This document shows, piece by piece, positions 16,897 to 26,819 of a stretch of 64,000 nucleotides of DNA. Positions within the stretch are counted from its first letter, which is position 1. Each line of letters begins with the position of its first letter. The notes under the pieces are model-generated. The model made no database searches. It worked only from the letters and a program-made list of their open reading frames with translations, and had not been told where the DNA came from. The stretch comes from Haliscomenobacter sp. (GTDB lineage: Bacteria; Bacteroidota; Bacteroidia; Chitinophagales; Saprospiraceae), in assembly GCF_016718685.1 (NCBI RefSeq), contig NZ_JADKCX010000001.1:124001-188000 (forward strand), read 5' to 3'. A program made the position numbers and the translations under genes.

Positions 16897-16931
16897 CGAC
16901 AACGTTGTAGCAAATAAATACCGCACAAAAG
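16897..16931 (+). promoter_or_regulatory. Operator block copy 1 (palindrome ACAACGTTGT)
   Basis: The perfect 10-bp palindrome ACAACGTTGT is at 16899-16908. It sits in a 35-bp block beginning CGACAACGTTGTAGCAAATA that recurs at 29608 and 37164. A centred CG palindrome is typical of LacI-family operators. It lies 76 nt before the ATG at 16985. Confidence 0.8.
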
Positions 16932-16984
16932 ATCAGCAACATCTTATTTTTTTTGAAATTAACAGCGTCAAAAAAAATACGACC

Positions 16985-18340
16985 ATGAAAATCAACAACA
17001 TAAAAGTAATTTATCTGGCGTTTCTGCTTTTGGTTATCACAAACTTCAGGGTATCGGGTCAACAGCCAACTCTGGCTAAAGATAAAAAAACACCCAGCAC
17101 CGAAAAAATCAATCCATTCCCGAATCAGGATTATCCTTTTGATAAGCGCAGCAGTTTTACCCCAATCTATAACCATCAGAATCTGGGCGGCTGGAAAATG
17201 CAAGGCAAAGGACTATGGACGGTAGAGCAGGGGGCATTTGTTGGTCGACGAGACCCATCGGAAAAGGAAGATTCTTGGTTGTTTTCATCAGCAGAATGGG
17301 ATGACTTTGCCTTAGAACTGGAATTCTACGCACCTGCAAAATGCAACAGCGGCATTGGCATTCGGATGCCAAAAGACTCGGTGGGCTCTCCCGATGTGCA
17401 TGGTTATGAAGTCCAAATCAGTGATCTGCCCCAACGAAAATTGACCGGAAGCCTGTTGCACCATGTAGAATCCAGGGGCGACAATCGGCATCTTCCAAAT
17501 CAATGGAACCAGTTGACCATCATTTGTGAAGGCGATCACATTCAGGTTTACCTCAATCGGCAAAAAATACTGGATGAACACGTGCAAGGGTCAAAGAAGG
17601 GAAGAATCGGGTTGCAGCTTCCCAAAGACGTGGAGTTTGCCAAGCAGGTAATACGGTTTCGGAATCTCCGGGTAAAAGACTTAAGGCCGCTAAAATCATC
17701 AATTCCGGCCACTTACCAAGGCAGACCTTTCGTGGATACCTTGCACACTGCAGGCCCACAAGTCATTCCCGGTAAACTTGAATGTGCCTACTACGACCTG
17801 GGAGGGGAAGGTGTAGCCTACCATGATTTTGAAGTCGAAAACCGGGGTAGCGGCGGGCTGAACGTGGCACCCAACCATCAGCGTCCCCATGCTACGTCCT
17901 ATGAATGGGCCTTTCGAAAAGAGGAAAGTGTGGACCTTTCCTATGCCAAGGACTTTGCCGATTTTAACCACACCAACAATTATTACACCCCGGAAGTGAA
18001 TCAATTTTATGTCGGTTGGACCGAGGACAACGAGTGGCTCAATTACACCGTGGAAGTCAAAGTCGCCGGTACCTACAAGATCGATGCCTTGTACGCCAAT
18101 AATGACGCAAGCATCACCTTTGATGTGGATCAAAAACCGGCCAGCACCTGCAAACTCCCCCTCAATACGGGCAATTTTCATGCCTGGAACAAAGCCGAAA
18201 TAGGCACCATTACCTTTTCAGAACCGGGGCTTCACCTATTGACCTTTCACTACAACAAGGGCAATAATTTCGCCTATTTTGAATTTACGCTGGCTGAGAA
18301 AAGGCCAATTCATCAAAATAGATTCTTTCTGAAAATTTGA
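16985..18340 (+). CDS. Secreted DUF1080 (3-keto-disaccharide hydrolase-like) protein with CBM6-like module
   Basis: A 451-aa protein. The signal peptide is MKINNIKVIYLAFLLLVITNF plus a short linker. A DUF1080 jelly-roll domain spans about 55-235 (HQNLGGWKMQGKGLWTVE, GSGIGIRMP-like, YEVQISDLPQRKLTGSL). Members hydrolyse or eliminate 3-keto-glycosides or act as concanavalin-like glycan binders. Residues of about 260-440 resemble a CBM6-type module (AYYDLGGEGVAYHDFE, GWTEDNEWLNYTVEVKVAGT). The ATG at 16985 is chosen because the frame upstream runs through the operator block. Its stop overlaps the next start (TGATG), so it is coupled to the phosphorylase. Confidence 0.8.
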   Translation: MKINNIKVIYLAFLLLVITNFRVSGQQPTLAKDKKTPSTEKINPFPNQDYPFDKRSSFTPIYNHQNLGGWKMQGKGLWTVEQGAFVGRRDPSEKEDSWLFSSAEWDDFALELEFYAPAKCNSGIGIRMPKDSVGSPDVHGYEVQISDLPQRKLTGSLLHHVESRGDNRHLPNQWNQLTIICEGDHIQVYLNRQKILDEHVQGSKKGRIGLQLPKDVEFAKQVIRFRNLRVKDLRPLKSSIPATYQGRPFVDTLHTAGPQVIPGKLECAYYDLGGEGVAYHDFEVENRGSGGLNVAPNHQRPHATSYEWAFRKEESVDLSYAKDFADFNHTNNYYTPEVNQFYVGWTEDNEWLNYTVEVKVAGTYKIDALYANNDASITFDVDQKPASTCKLPLNTGNFHAWNKAEIGTITFSEPGLHLLTFHYNKGNNFAYFEFTLAEKRPIHQNRFFLKI

Positions 18341-20751
18341 TGAAACAGATCGTAAAGCCAATGGAGGATACACCACTAATACAAGCTACCGATGACAACA
18401 ATCGCCTCGAACTATCGAGTCCAACCAGTCTTCCAAGGGCGTCGGCTTTTCTTTGGAATAAACGGATGATGATTCACATCAACTGTCGGGGGTATGCCGT
18501 GGCCCAATTCATGCAGCCTGAACCAGCCAAATACGCTCATGCGCCTAATCTTGAGGCTAAAACTTTTATGCAACCGGAACAGCCGTATTATGCACATCAT
18601 CCGGGCCGCTTCTTTTACATTAAAGATGAAGATACCGGGCAATTGTTCTCGGTGCCATTTGAACCAGTTCGCAGCCCAGTAGAAAGTTTCACTTTCTCCG
18701 TAGGCAAAAACGATATTCATTGGAAAATAAGAAAGAACAACCTGCTTATTGAAATGTGTTTGAGCCTTACCGAAAACGACCTCGTAGAGCTCTGGAGCAT
18801 TAAAATCAGCAATACTTCACTTGATAACCGACGCTTGAGTATCTATCCCTATTTTCCGGTCGGATACATGTCCTGGATGAACCAGTCCGGCGAATACAAA
18901 GCCGAGTTGTGTGGGATCGTATGCTCCTCGGTTGCGCCCTACCAAAAGTATACCGACTATTTTAACCACAAAGACTTTAAGGATAAAACCTTTTTAATAG
19001 CGGACCGGATTCCGGATTCATGGGAAGTAAACCAGGAAATATTTGAAGGGGAAGGGGGATTGCACCTGCCATCTGCCATTCAGCAACAAGAACTGGCAAA
19101 AGGAAATGCATGGTACGAAACACCGGCCTGTTGTCTGCAATATCGCATAAACGTTGCTGCTGGTATAACCGAGGAATATCGGTTTGTTTTTGGCCCAGCC
19201 AAAGACGAACCGGAAATTGCTGGAATACGGCAACGTTATTTTGGAACACAGGAAAATGCCCATGAAGATGGATTCACCCTGGCCAAAAAAGGATATGCAG
19301 ACTATGTAGCAAAAGGCCGGGGATGCTTGAAAATAAAAACGCCGGATGCAGAACTGGATAATTTTGTAAACCACTGGTTGCCCCGTCAGATTTATTACCA
19401 TGGCGAAACCAATCGCTTGTGTACCGACCCACAAACCCGTAATTATTTACAGGACAATATGGGGATGAGCTATATCAACCCCAACACGACAAGGCAAGCT
19501 TTTTTGATTGCTTTAAGCCAGCAACATTTAAATGGCGAGATGCCTGATGGCATTTTAATAGAAAAAAATGCAGTGTTAAAATACATCAATCAGGTGCCGC
19601 ATACCGACCATTGTGTGTGGTTGCCGATTTGTATCAAAGCTTATTTAGACGAGACCAACGATTTTTCAATTCTTGACGAAATTGTTCCTTTTGCTAAAAC
19701 GGCAGAGGCCGCTTCGGTTGCTGAGCACATTAATCGGGCAATGTACTGGTTGATAAAAGACCGGGATAAGCGGGGCTTAAACTTCATTAACCAGGGCGAT
19801 TGGTGCGATCCAATGAATATGGTTGGCTACAAAGGTATTGGTGTTTCCGGATGGCTTTCCATTGCGGTTATTTATGCCTTGAAAGTGTGGGCCAAAATAA
19901 GTGAACAAATCACTCAACCTGAATTAGCCAAGGAATTTCTTTCAGCGGCTGACGAAATGACCATTGCCGTAAATAAATATTTATGGAATGGCAATTGGTA
20001 TGCCCGTGGGATTACGGATGACAATGTTGTTTTTGGAACAAGCCAGGATAAGGAAGGGCAGATTTTTCTCAATCCCCAGGGGTGGGCACTGTTGAGTGGC
20101 ATCACCGATGGGGTTAAGCGCAGGGCTTTGATTGCTGCAGTTGAAGATCAGTTGGAATCGCCGTATGGTGTAGAAAAGATTGGCCCGCCGTTTGCGGCTA
20201 TGCGTGAAGATATTGGGCGGGTGACTCAAAAGTTTCCCGGGTCGGCAGAAAATGGCTCGGTGTATAACCATGCCTCAGCTTTCTACATTCATGGTCTTTA
20301 TTCGGTGGGTGAGAAAGAGCGCGCTTACCGTTTGCTCCGCAAAATGATCCCGGGTCCTAATCAAGATGATGTCATTCAGCGGGGTCAACTCCCGGTATTT
20401 ATCCCCAACTATTATCGGGGTGCCTACAAGCAATTTCCGCGTACCGCCGGAAGGTCGAGTCAATTGTTCAATACCGGAACCGTACATTGGTTTTACCGCA
20501 GTTTAATTGATGGTTTATTTGGATTGCGGGGTGATGTCAATGGTTTGAGAATAGAACCTCAACTCCCTTCCGCATGGCCGGAGGCGATGATTACCCGGTA
20601 TTTCAGAGGAGCGGAATTTCACATTGAAATGATCAGGGAATCAGCTCACAACGCAATTCGAATTCTGGTCGATGGTGTTTGTTTGGATAAGCCTGTCATT
20701 ACCAATATTGAAGCGGGGAAAAAATATGCGGTGCGGGTAACCATAGGTTAA
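18340..20751 (+). CDS. GH94-like glycoside phosphorylase
   Basis: An 803-aa cytoplasmic protein without a signal peptide. An N-terminal beta-sandwich (about 25-300) precedes the (alpha/alpha)6 barrel, as in cellobiose/chitobiose phosphorylases. Barrel motifs include the active-site region GDWCDPMNMVG (Asp487, Asp490), where characterised GH94 enzymes have GDWND, and the C-terminal GSAENGSVYNHASAFYIHGL stretch that resembles the phosphate-binding side. It would split a beta-linked disaccharide with phosphate and save one ATP. The acceptor sugar is unknown; the Cys-Asp-Pro variation argues against a standard cellobiose phosphorylase. It overlaps the upstream stop by one base. Confidence 0.82.
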   Translation: MKQIVKPMEDTPLIQATDDNNRLELSSPTSLPRASAFLWNKRMMIHINCRGYAVAQFMQPEPAKYAHAPNLEAKTFMQPEQPYYAHHPGRFFYIKDEDTGQLFSVPFEPVRSPVESFTFSVGKNDIHWKIRKNNLLIEMCLSLTENDLVELWSIKISNTSLDNRRLSIYPYFPVGYMSWMNQSGEYKAELCGIVCSSVAPYQKYTDYFNHKDFKDKTFLIADRIPDSWEVNQEIFEGEGGLHLPSAIQQQELAKGNAWYETPACCLQYRINVAAGITEEYRFVFGPAKDEPEIAGIRQRYFGTQENAHEDGFTLAKKGYADYVAKGRGCLKIKTPDAELDNFVNHWLPRQIYYHGETNRLCTDPQTRNYLQDNMGMSYINPNTTRQAFLIALSQQHLNGEMPDGILIEKNAVLKYINQVPHTDHCVWLPICIKAYLDETNDFSILDEIVPFAKTAEAASVAEHINRAMYWLIKDRDKRGLNFINQGDWCDPMNMVGYKGIGVSGWLSIAVIYALKVWAKISEQITQPELAKEFLSAADEMTIAVNKYLWNGNWYARGITDDNVVFGTSQDKEGQIFLNPQGWALLSGITDGVKRRALIAAVEDQLESPYGVEKIGPPFAAMREDIGRVTQKFPGSAENGSVYNHASAFYIHGLYSVGEKERAYRLLRKMIPGPNQDDVIQRGQLPVFIPNYYRGAYKQFPRTAGRSSQLFNTGTVHWFYRSLIDGLFGLRGDVNGLRIEPQLPSAWPEAMITRYFRGAEFHIEMIRESAHNAIRILVDGVCLDKPVITNIEAGKKYAVRVTIG

Positions 20752-20793
20752 ACCCTGTCTAAATTTTTGCTAACAATTAAAATAACCTACGAC

Positions 20794-21603
20794 ATGTTTA
20801 AAATTAGCGTATTGTTTGCTGATTCACCCATTATGGAGCCAACAAAAATTGCTCCCGGATTTGAAGCTTCGGAAATTCCGGCTGGAAAATTAATTGACCC
20901 CCTGATGACAGACCATGATTGGGTAGCCAGGAAACAAGAGTTGTTGAGTTTGGGGATGCCGCGGATGTTTGTTTCGAGTCACTGGATTAATGCTCCTTGT
21001 AATTCCCCTGACGCGGATTGGGAGCTTCTTGAGTTTTGGACCAAACGAATGATGAAGCGCCTTGGTGACCTGGGGGTCAAAACTGCGGGTATTTATGGTA
21101 AATTTTTCAGAAAAGCTGAAAATGAAAAAGCCATGCAGGAGGCCATTCGATATGCCACACTCTTAGGCGACGAAGCTGCCAAAAATAACATGAACATTGC
21201 CCTGGAACCTATGGCTGATCCGGATTCTTTATTTCCAACCTATGCAGAGGGATTAAAATTTGTGAAATTGCTTAATCATCCGCAGGTTAAACTGATGGCC
21301 GACCTCAACTATTTTCTCAGAAACAAAGAATCATTTGAGGTCATTAAAGAAGAGCCATCCTGGAATCTTCATTGCCATATTGCGGGCAGATCAGCAACGG
21401 GAGGCGCACAACCCAATGTGGGTGAATACCGTGAAATACACAAGGCGTTTTTCAGGGTTCTTCGGGATACGAATTACGAGGGAGCTGTATCCTGTGCCTG
21501 TCCATGGATCAATACCGGCTCCGGTGAATTTAGTCTGACCGAAGAGACCGCAAAAACGATTGAATATTTGAAGGAGATTCGGGCAGAAGTGTATGCTGAG
21601 TAA
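20794..21603 (+). CDS. Sugar phosphate isomerase/epimerase, xylose isomerase-like TIM barrel
   Basis: A 269-aa cytoplasmic TIM-barrel protein. Metal-binding positions are plausible in IALEPMAD (Glu), KLMADLNYFLR (Asp), NLHCHIAGR (His) and near the C-terminus. It is about family length. Its exact substrate is unknown. It lies between the phosphorylase and the ABC importer on the same strand and probably isomerises or epimerises a sugar released by phosphorolysis or imported. The start is the ATG at 20794, 42 nt after the phosphorylase stop; an AAATTTTTG at about 20761 weakly resembles a -7 element. Confidence 0.75.
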   Translation: MFKISVLFADSPIMEPTKIAPGFEASEIPAGKLIDPLMTDHDWVARKQELLSLGMPRMFVSSHWINAPCNSPDADWELLEFWTKRMMKRLGDLGVKTAGIYGKFFRKAENEKAMQEAIRYATLLGDEAAKNNMNIALEPMADPDSLFPTYAEGLKFVKLLNHPQVKLMADLNYFLRNKESFEVIKEEPSWNLHCHIAGRSATGGAQPNVGEYREIHKAFFRVLRDTNYEGAVSCACPWINTGSGEFSLTEETAKTIEYLKEIRAEVYAE

Positions 21604-21647
21604 TAATAGTAGTGTGCTTATTTATTCATTAGGATAATGAATTGGCT

Positions 21648-23633
21648 ATGTCTGATACTCCCGGATTTTCGCGACGATTGTTTATCCTGAATGCCATGTG
21701 TACAACGGCAGGGTTGGCCCTGGGTTCCTGTACTTCCAATACGCCCGAAGCCAACCCGCCAGGCATTAAAAAAATTATCCCTCCGGGAGATCAGTCATCC
21801 GGCCTTTCCGCCTATCAGGAAGCTCCCATGCTTGCCCAACGGGTGGCATCAGGCGAATTGCCGCCGGTGAGCGACCGATTGCCTAAAAACCCTTTTGTCA
21901 GAATTGTACCGACCATTGGGAATTATGGAGGTACAATATATGATGAAACCTCTGGCCAGGGAGGCCGCTTTTTCCTGGACGGAGCCTTGGTCGCCTCTCC
22001 TCAAGAAACCGATAACGAAGGTAAAATTATCCGCCCTCACATGTGTGAGCAAGTAGAACACAACGAAGACTATTCCTCTTTTACGTTCTACATCCGGGAA
22101 GGCTTGAGATGGTCGGACGGGGTTGAATGCACCGCCGATGATGTCATCTGGTGGTGGGAGCACGAGCAAAACAACAAAGAATTGTACCCCGAAGGCCCCC
22201 GGAATGCCTGGAAAACAGGAGAGAAATACGCAGTTTTCGAAAAAATCAGCAAATGGGTATTTCGCATTTCTTTTGCAGGGCCATTCCGGCCACTCCTCAA
22301 TTTGAGCGCTCATGAGTACATGTGCTTTGCCAGTTTTTTTGGTCAACCTGCACATTACATGAAACAGTTCCACATCGATTTTAATCCCCAAGCAAACGAG
22401 CTTGCCCAATCGTTTGGTTACCAATATTGGTTTCAGCTTTACAAGGAACGGGAAGAGTACATGAACCCTCATGAAGGCAAACCCAATCTTTCCCCCTGGA
22501 TCAGGATATTGACCAATACGACCCATGAAGTGTTTGAGCGCAATCCTTATTATGCTGAAATTGACCAGGATGGGAACCAGCTCCCTTATGTTGATCGGGT
22601 TTATATGTCGGTTGTGGAAGATCGTAAACTGCGAGATGCCAGGATTGCAACGGGCGGCATTACCATGGGGAAAACGGTACTTTCTGAAATTTCAATTTAC
22701 CAAAAGAACCAGGTAAGAGGTGATTTTACGATTAAAAAATGGAAAATGTCCAGCTCCTCTGAATGTATGTTTTCATTCAACCTGAACCACAAAGACCCGG
22801 TTTTAAACAAGATATACAATGACCTACGGTTTCGTAAAGCCATGTCCTTGGCCATCAACCGCAAAAGGATCAATGATACCCTCTATTTCGGTCTGGCCAA
22901 AGAATGCCAGGCCACCCTTGATCCCAAGGTATCTTATTTTGATCCGACCTGGCAAACGTATTGTGCCAACTACGACTTAGCAGCAGCGAATGCCTTATTG
23001 GATGAGATGGGATTAAGGTGGGACAACAAAAAACAATTTCGCCTGATGCCCAATGGCAAAAGGTTAAAAACGATCATCATCTACACCATCCGGGATTTTC
23101 CCTTAGAGTTGATTGAATTGGTGAGGCAAGACTGGAGCAAAACGGGTATGGATACCATTTTGAGAGAGAGCGACAACCAATTCCGCAAAGAACGCTGTAT
23201 GTCGGGTGAACACGATTGTACCTGTTGGAATGCCGATCAGGTTGAAGAAATCGCCGCTTACCTCCCCTGGGTTTCAAAATGGAACCCCAACAACGCATTA
23301 TTCTACGCCATGGATTGGTGGTATTGGTATTATTCCGAGGGAAAAGACGGCATTGAACCTCCTGAAATATGGAAAGATCAATTCAATACCATGGCCAAAT
23401 GGTACCATGCCAAAGATGACGAAGAATACCAAAGGTATGGCCACCAGGTTTGGGATTTTTTTACCAAACAATTGGTCTGTATTGGAACGGTTGGTTATGC
23501 ACCCATGCCCGTAGTGATCAAGAACGGCCTGAAAAATGTGCCGGACAACATAAAGATGGGTTATGGCACGGTGTGGGCAAAATCCTACATGATCCAAACC
23601 TACTACTGGGATAAACCTGAAGACCACACCTAG
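21648..23633 (+). CDS. Tat-type lipoprotein, oligopeptide/oligosaccharide ABC binding protein (SBP family 5)
   Basis: A 661-aa extracytoplasmic binding protein of the DppA/OppA class. The N-terminus has a twin-arginine motif (SRRLFIL) followed by a lipobox-like LGSC, so it should be exported folded and then lipidated. The mature part has WSDGVECTADDVIWWWEHEQ and LRFRKAMSLAINRKRI, both family hallmarks. This class imports peptides but also cello-, xylo- or manno-oligosaccharides in other bacteria. Here the flanking phosphorylase, isomerase and glycosidases argue for a sugar ligand. It is longer than the usual 530-600 aa. It is the first gene of a five-gene transporter operon. Confidence 0.85.
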   Translation: MSDTPGFSRRLFILNAMCTTAGLALGSCTSNTPEANPPGIKKIIPPGDQSSGLSAYQEAPMLAQRVASGELPPVSDRLPKNPFVRIVPTIGNYGGTIYDETSGQGGRFFLDGALVASPQETDNEGKIIRPHMCEQVEHNEDYSSFTFYIREGLRWSDGVECTADDVIWWWEHEQNNKELYPEGPRNAWKTGEKYAVFEKISKWVFRISFAGPFRPLLNLSAHEYMCFASFFGQPAHYMKQFHIDFNPQANELAQSFGYQYWFQLYKEREEYMNPHEGKPNLSPWIRILTNTTHEVFERNPYYAEIDQDGNQLPYVDRVYMSVVEDRKLRDARIATGGITMGKTVLSEISIYQKNQVRGDFTIKKWKMSSSSECMFSFNLNHKDPVLNKIYNDLRFRKAMSLAINRKRINDTLYFGLAKECQATLDPKVSYFDPTWQTYCANYDLAAANALLDEMGLRWDNKKQFRLMPNGKRLKTIIIYTIRDFPLELIELVRQDWSKTGMDTILRESDNQFRKERCMSGEHDCTCWNADQVEEIAAYLPWVSKWNPNNALFYAMDWWYWYYSEGKDGIEPPEIWKDQFNTMAKWYHAKDDEEYQRYGHQVWDFFTKQLVCIGTVGYAPMPVVIKNGLKNVPDNIKMGYGTVWAKSYMIQTYYWDKPEDHT

Positions 23634-23655
23634 CGTAAGCACAAGCACATTCCAC

Positions 23656-24645
23656 ATGAAACTATTCAAATACATCATAAAACGATTGTTATGGGGCGCC
23701 TTGGTGCTGCTGTTCGTATCGTTTTTTAGTTTTCTGGTCATCCAGCTTCCTCCGGGCGACTTTTTAAGCTCGTATATCGCCCGCTTAGAAAAATCCGGAA
23801 TGGCGGTCGACAATCAATCCATGGTTGCCCTAAGACACAGCTACGGCCTCGATCAGCCTTTTATTGTGCAATATGGAAAATGGTTTTATCGGTTTGTACG
23901 GGGGGATATGGGCGTTTCATTTTTATATACAAAAAAAGTCGAGTCGGTTATTGTAGAGCGGCTCCCGGCCACCTTGTTGTTGTCTTTTACCTCATTGCTG
24001 GTCATTTACCTGGTTTCTATTCCGGTGGGAATTTATTCGGCGCGCCGACAATATTCAATAGGTGATTTTTTGGCTTCTTTATTAGGGTTTATGGGCATGG
24101 CCATTCCGGGGTTCCTGTTGGCTTTAATCCTGATGTGGATTGCCTACCAGGGATTTGGAATCAGTATCGGGGGATTGCAATCACCCCAATTTATGGATCA
24201 GCCCATGTCCATGGCCAAGGCGATTGATTTTATGAAACATTTGCCGGTACCCATTATTGTCATCACCGTAGCGGGAACGGCTGCACTGATCCGCACCATG
24301 CGGGCAACGTTGCTGGATGAACTTGGAAAGCAATATGTCACGACCGCAAGGGCAAAAGGACTAAAAGAAAGCACCCTTATTCACAAATATCCGGTAAGGG
24401 CTGCCATGAATCCAATCATCAGTTCGGGTGGATGGTTACTTCCTGAGCTTTTTTCCGGCGAAACCATTGCCGCAATTGTATTGGGTCTTCCCACTATTGG
24501 GCCATTGTTGTACCGGGCATTGTTGGGCGAAGACATGTACCTGGCTGCCGGGTGCATCATGATCTTAAGCATTTTGACCATTATTGGCCTACTCATTTCG
24601 GATATTGTATTGGCCATCACCGATCCCCGCATTCGTTTGGGCTAA
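23656..24645 (+). CDS. ABC transporter permease, DppB-type
   Basis: A 329-aa inner-membrane permease with six predicted helices. It has the family start YIIKRLLWGALVLLFVSFFSF and the ATPase-docking EAA loop TTARAKGLKESTLIHKYPVR. It forms the translocation pore together with the next gene. It starts 22 nt after the binding-protein stop and is separated from the next permease by 4 nt, which indicates one transcript. Confidence 0.9.
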   Translation: MKLFKYIIKRLLWGALVLLFVSFFSFLVIQLPPGDFLSSYIARLEKSGMAVDNQSMVALRHSYGLDQPFIVQYGKWFYRFVRGDMGVSFLYTKKVESVIVERLPATLLLSFTSLLVIYLVSIPVGIYSARRQYSIGDFLASLLGFMGMAIPGFLLALILMWIAYQGFGISIGGLQSPQFMDQPMSMAKAIDFMKHLPVPIIVITVAGTAALIRTMRATLLDELGKQYVTTARAKGLKESTLIHKYPVRAAMNPIISSGGWLLPELFSGETIAAIVLGLPTIGPLLYRALLGEDMYLAAGCIMILSILTIIGLLISDIVLAITDPRIRLG

Positions 24646-24649
24646 AAGC

Positions 24650-25795
24650 ATGAGCATGAAGACACCAACATTTTTCCGGGGTTTCCACAAACCGAAAAAT
24701 AGCGAGCCGAATAAATTCAATGCGCTTCATTCTGCATCGCAATGGGCATTGATTTGGGCAAAATTTAAAGACCATAAATTGGCGATTGTAGGTTTGTATC
24801 TACTTGTGTTTTTTTATGTATGCATTCTTTTTGCCCCGATTATTACCCCCTATGACGCCTGGGAGGACTCAAAATACATTTATGCCCCTCCGTCAAAAAT
24901 TCACATTTTTCATGAAGGAAAATTGAGTAGGCCATTTGTCTATCAACAAGATATAATGTTAAATACCGAAACTTTCGAAAGAACATTTAAACCGGACAAA
25001 TCAAAGCCCTATCCCGTCCGTTTTTTTGTAAAAGGTGCCGAATACCGTTGGCTGGGCTTGGTCAAAGGAAACATTCATTTGTTTGGGGTCGATCCTCAAA
25101 CTTCGATCAACCTGATGGGAACCGATGTGCTGGGCCGCGATTGCTTCTCGAGGAACATCTCCGGTTTACAAATTTCCCTGACCGTTGGTCTATTGGGGGT
25201 CTTTATCGCTTTTATCCTTGGGTCTGTTATTGGCGGTATTGCCGGGTATTATGGTGGAATTATTGACAACATCGTTCAACGATTGGTCGAGTTTATTTCC
25301 TGTATCCCCACCATTCCGATGTGGATGGCTTTGAGTGCAGTTATTCCGCAAGACTGGGGGAACCTCAAAGTGTATTTTGCCATTACGGTAATATTGGCGC
25401 TGCGCAGCTGGACCGGACTTTCGCGCCAGGTGAGGTCAAAACTGCTTCAACTTCGGGAAGAAGAATACATTGTTGCGGCCAAAGTTTGTGGGACTTCAGG
25501 ATGGAAAATCATAACTACCCATTTGCTGCCGGGTTTTATGAGCTACCTCATCGTAAGTCTGACCCTTGAAATTCCTAAAATGATTCTTGGCGAAACTACC
25601 CTTAGTTTTCTTGGCCTTGGATTGCGTGCCCCCACCGTAAGTTTAGGAGTATTGCTACAAGACGCTCAAAACCTTGCCGCTATATCGGCCTATCCCTGGT
25701 TGTTGATTTCGGCTTTACTGGTTGTTGTTGCCGTATTGGCCTTCAATTTTGTTGGTGATGGAATCCGCGATGCCGCTGATCATTATAAAAATTAA
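24650..25795 (+). CDS. ABC transporter permease, DppC-type
   Basis: A 381-aa inner-membrane permease. After a cytoplasmic N-terminus and the first helix (HKLAIVGLYLLVFFYVCILF) it has a long periplasmic insertion of about 100 aa, then GVDPQTSINLMGTDVLGRD, the helical core and an EAA loop (YIVAAKVCGTSGWKIITTHLL). The usual DppC length is about 300 aa, so the insertion is a feature of this subgroup. ATG at 24650 is used because earlier in-frame codons lie inside the upstream gene. The stop is followed 4 nt later by the ATPase gene. Confidence 0.9.
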   Translation: MSMKTPTFFRGFHKPKNSEPNKFNALHSASQWALIWAKFKDHKLAIVGLYLLVFFYVCILFAPIITPYDAWEDSKYIYAPPSKIHIFHEGKLSRPFVYQQDIMLNTETFERTFKPDKSKPYPVRFFVKGAEYRWLGLVKGNIHLFGVDPQTSINLMGTDVLGRDCFSRNISGLQISLTVGLLGVFIAFILGSVIGGIAGYYGGIIDNIVQRLVEFISCIPTIPMWMALSAVIPQDWGNLKVYFAITVILALRSWTGLSRQVRSKLLQLREEEYIVAAKVCGTSGWKIITTHLLPGFMSYLIVSLTLEIPKMILGETTLSFLGLGLRAPTVSLGVLLQDAQNLAAISAYPWLLISALLVVVAVLAFNFVGDGIRDAADHYKN

Positions 25796-25799
25796 GCCA

Positions 25800-26819
25800 A
25801 TGACCACAGAGAATAACTTACTGGAAGTAAAAGATTTGAAGGTTGAGTTTAAACTGCGGCAAGGCACGGTAACCGCGGTAAATGGGGTTTCATTTCAATT
25901 AAAAAAAGGTAAAGTGCTGGGCGTGGTAGGCGAAAGTGGAAGCGGCAAAAGTGTGACTGCCCGCACCTTGCTGAGAATTGAAGCCCCCGGGATCATTACC
26001 TCGGGAGAAATCAATTTTTTTTCACCAAAACACGGTGAACTCGCCATTCAAAAGCTGAATACCACCGGCGAACTCATCCGATCGATTCGATGGAAAGAAA
26101 TTGCCATGATTTTTCAGGAACCCATGACCTCGTTTGGGCCGATGCATACCTTCGGAAATCAAATTTCGGAAGTATTGATCCTGCATGAAAAAGTGAATAA
26201 AGCGGATGCCCTGCAAATGGTGATTGAAAGCCTTCGTTCGGTGGGAATGCCCAGGCCGGAAAAGGTAATCAACCAATATCCGCACCAAATAAGTGGAGGA
26301 CAACGTCAGCGGGCCATGATCGCCATGGCCTTGGCCTGTAACCCGGAAATGCTGATTGCCGATGAACCAACAACGGCACTGGATGTGTCAACCGAGGCCC
26401 AAATTCTTGAAGTGTTGGCCGAACGTCAGAAAACCTTGAATACCGCGATACTCTATATTTCACACAACCTGGGCGTAGTGTCCAATATTGCGGATGAGGT
26501 AATGGTCATGTACCTGGGGCAAATTGTAGAACATGCACCGGTTGATGAATTGTTTCGTGCACCAAAACATCCCTATACCGTAGCATTGCTGAATTCAATT
26601 CCACGGATAGACAAAGCATACCATGGGCAGAAATTGGAAGTTCTGAGCGGTGGAATTCCTGATCCCTACAACCATCCGCCCGGCTGCAAATTTCATCCAC
26701 GGTGCCCAAAAGTGATCAAAGGGGTTTGTGATAAAATTCAACCGCTTCAGCATGCAGTTTCGGAAACCTGGAGCGTCGCCTGCCACCTGTATAGCACGTC
26801 AATTAACAGTGAGAAATGA
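25800..26819 (+). CDS. ABC transporter ATP-binding protein, DppD-type
   Basis: A 339-aa cytoplasmic ATPase. Walker A is GESGSGKS, the signature is SGGQRQR, and Walker B is MLIADEPTTALDV. The C-terminal oligopeptide-transport extension has Cys residues in CKFHPRCPKV, which in relatives binds an iron-sulfur cluster. It overlaps the next ATPase by four nucleotides (ATGA). With the next gene it forms the heterodimeric motor of the importer. Confidence 0.93.
   Translation: MTTENNLLEVKDLKVEFKLRQGTVTAVNGVSFQLKKGKVLGVVGESGSGKSVTARTLLRIEAPGIITSGEINFFSPKHGELAIQKLNTTGELIRSIRWKEIAMIFQEPMTSFGPMHTFGNQISEVLILHEKVNKADALQMVIESLRSVGMPRPEKVINQYPHQISGGQRQRAMIAMALACNPEMLIADEPTTALDVSTEAQILEVLAERQKTLNTAILYISHNLGVVSNIADEVMVMYLGQIVEHAPVDELFRAPKHPYTVALLNSIPRIDKAYHGQKLEVLSGGIPDPYNHPPGCKFHPRCPKVIKGVCDKIQPLQHAVSETWSVACHLYSTSINSEK

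Noticed and set aside
26022..26303. Long antisense frames inside the ABC transporter genes
   Set aside because: Shadow frames of well-supported ATPase and permease genes, with no domain of their own.
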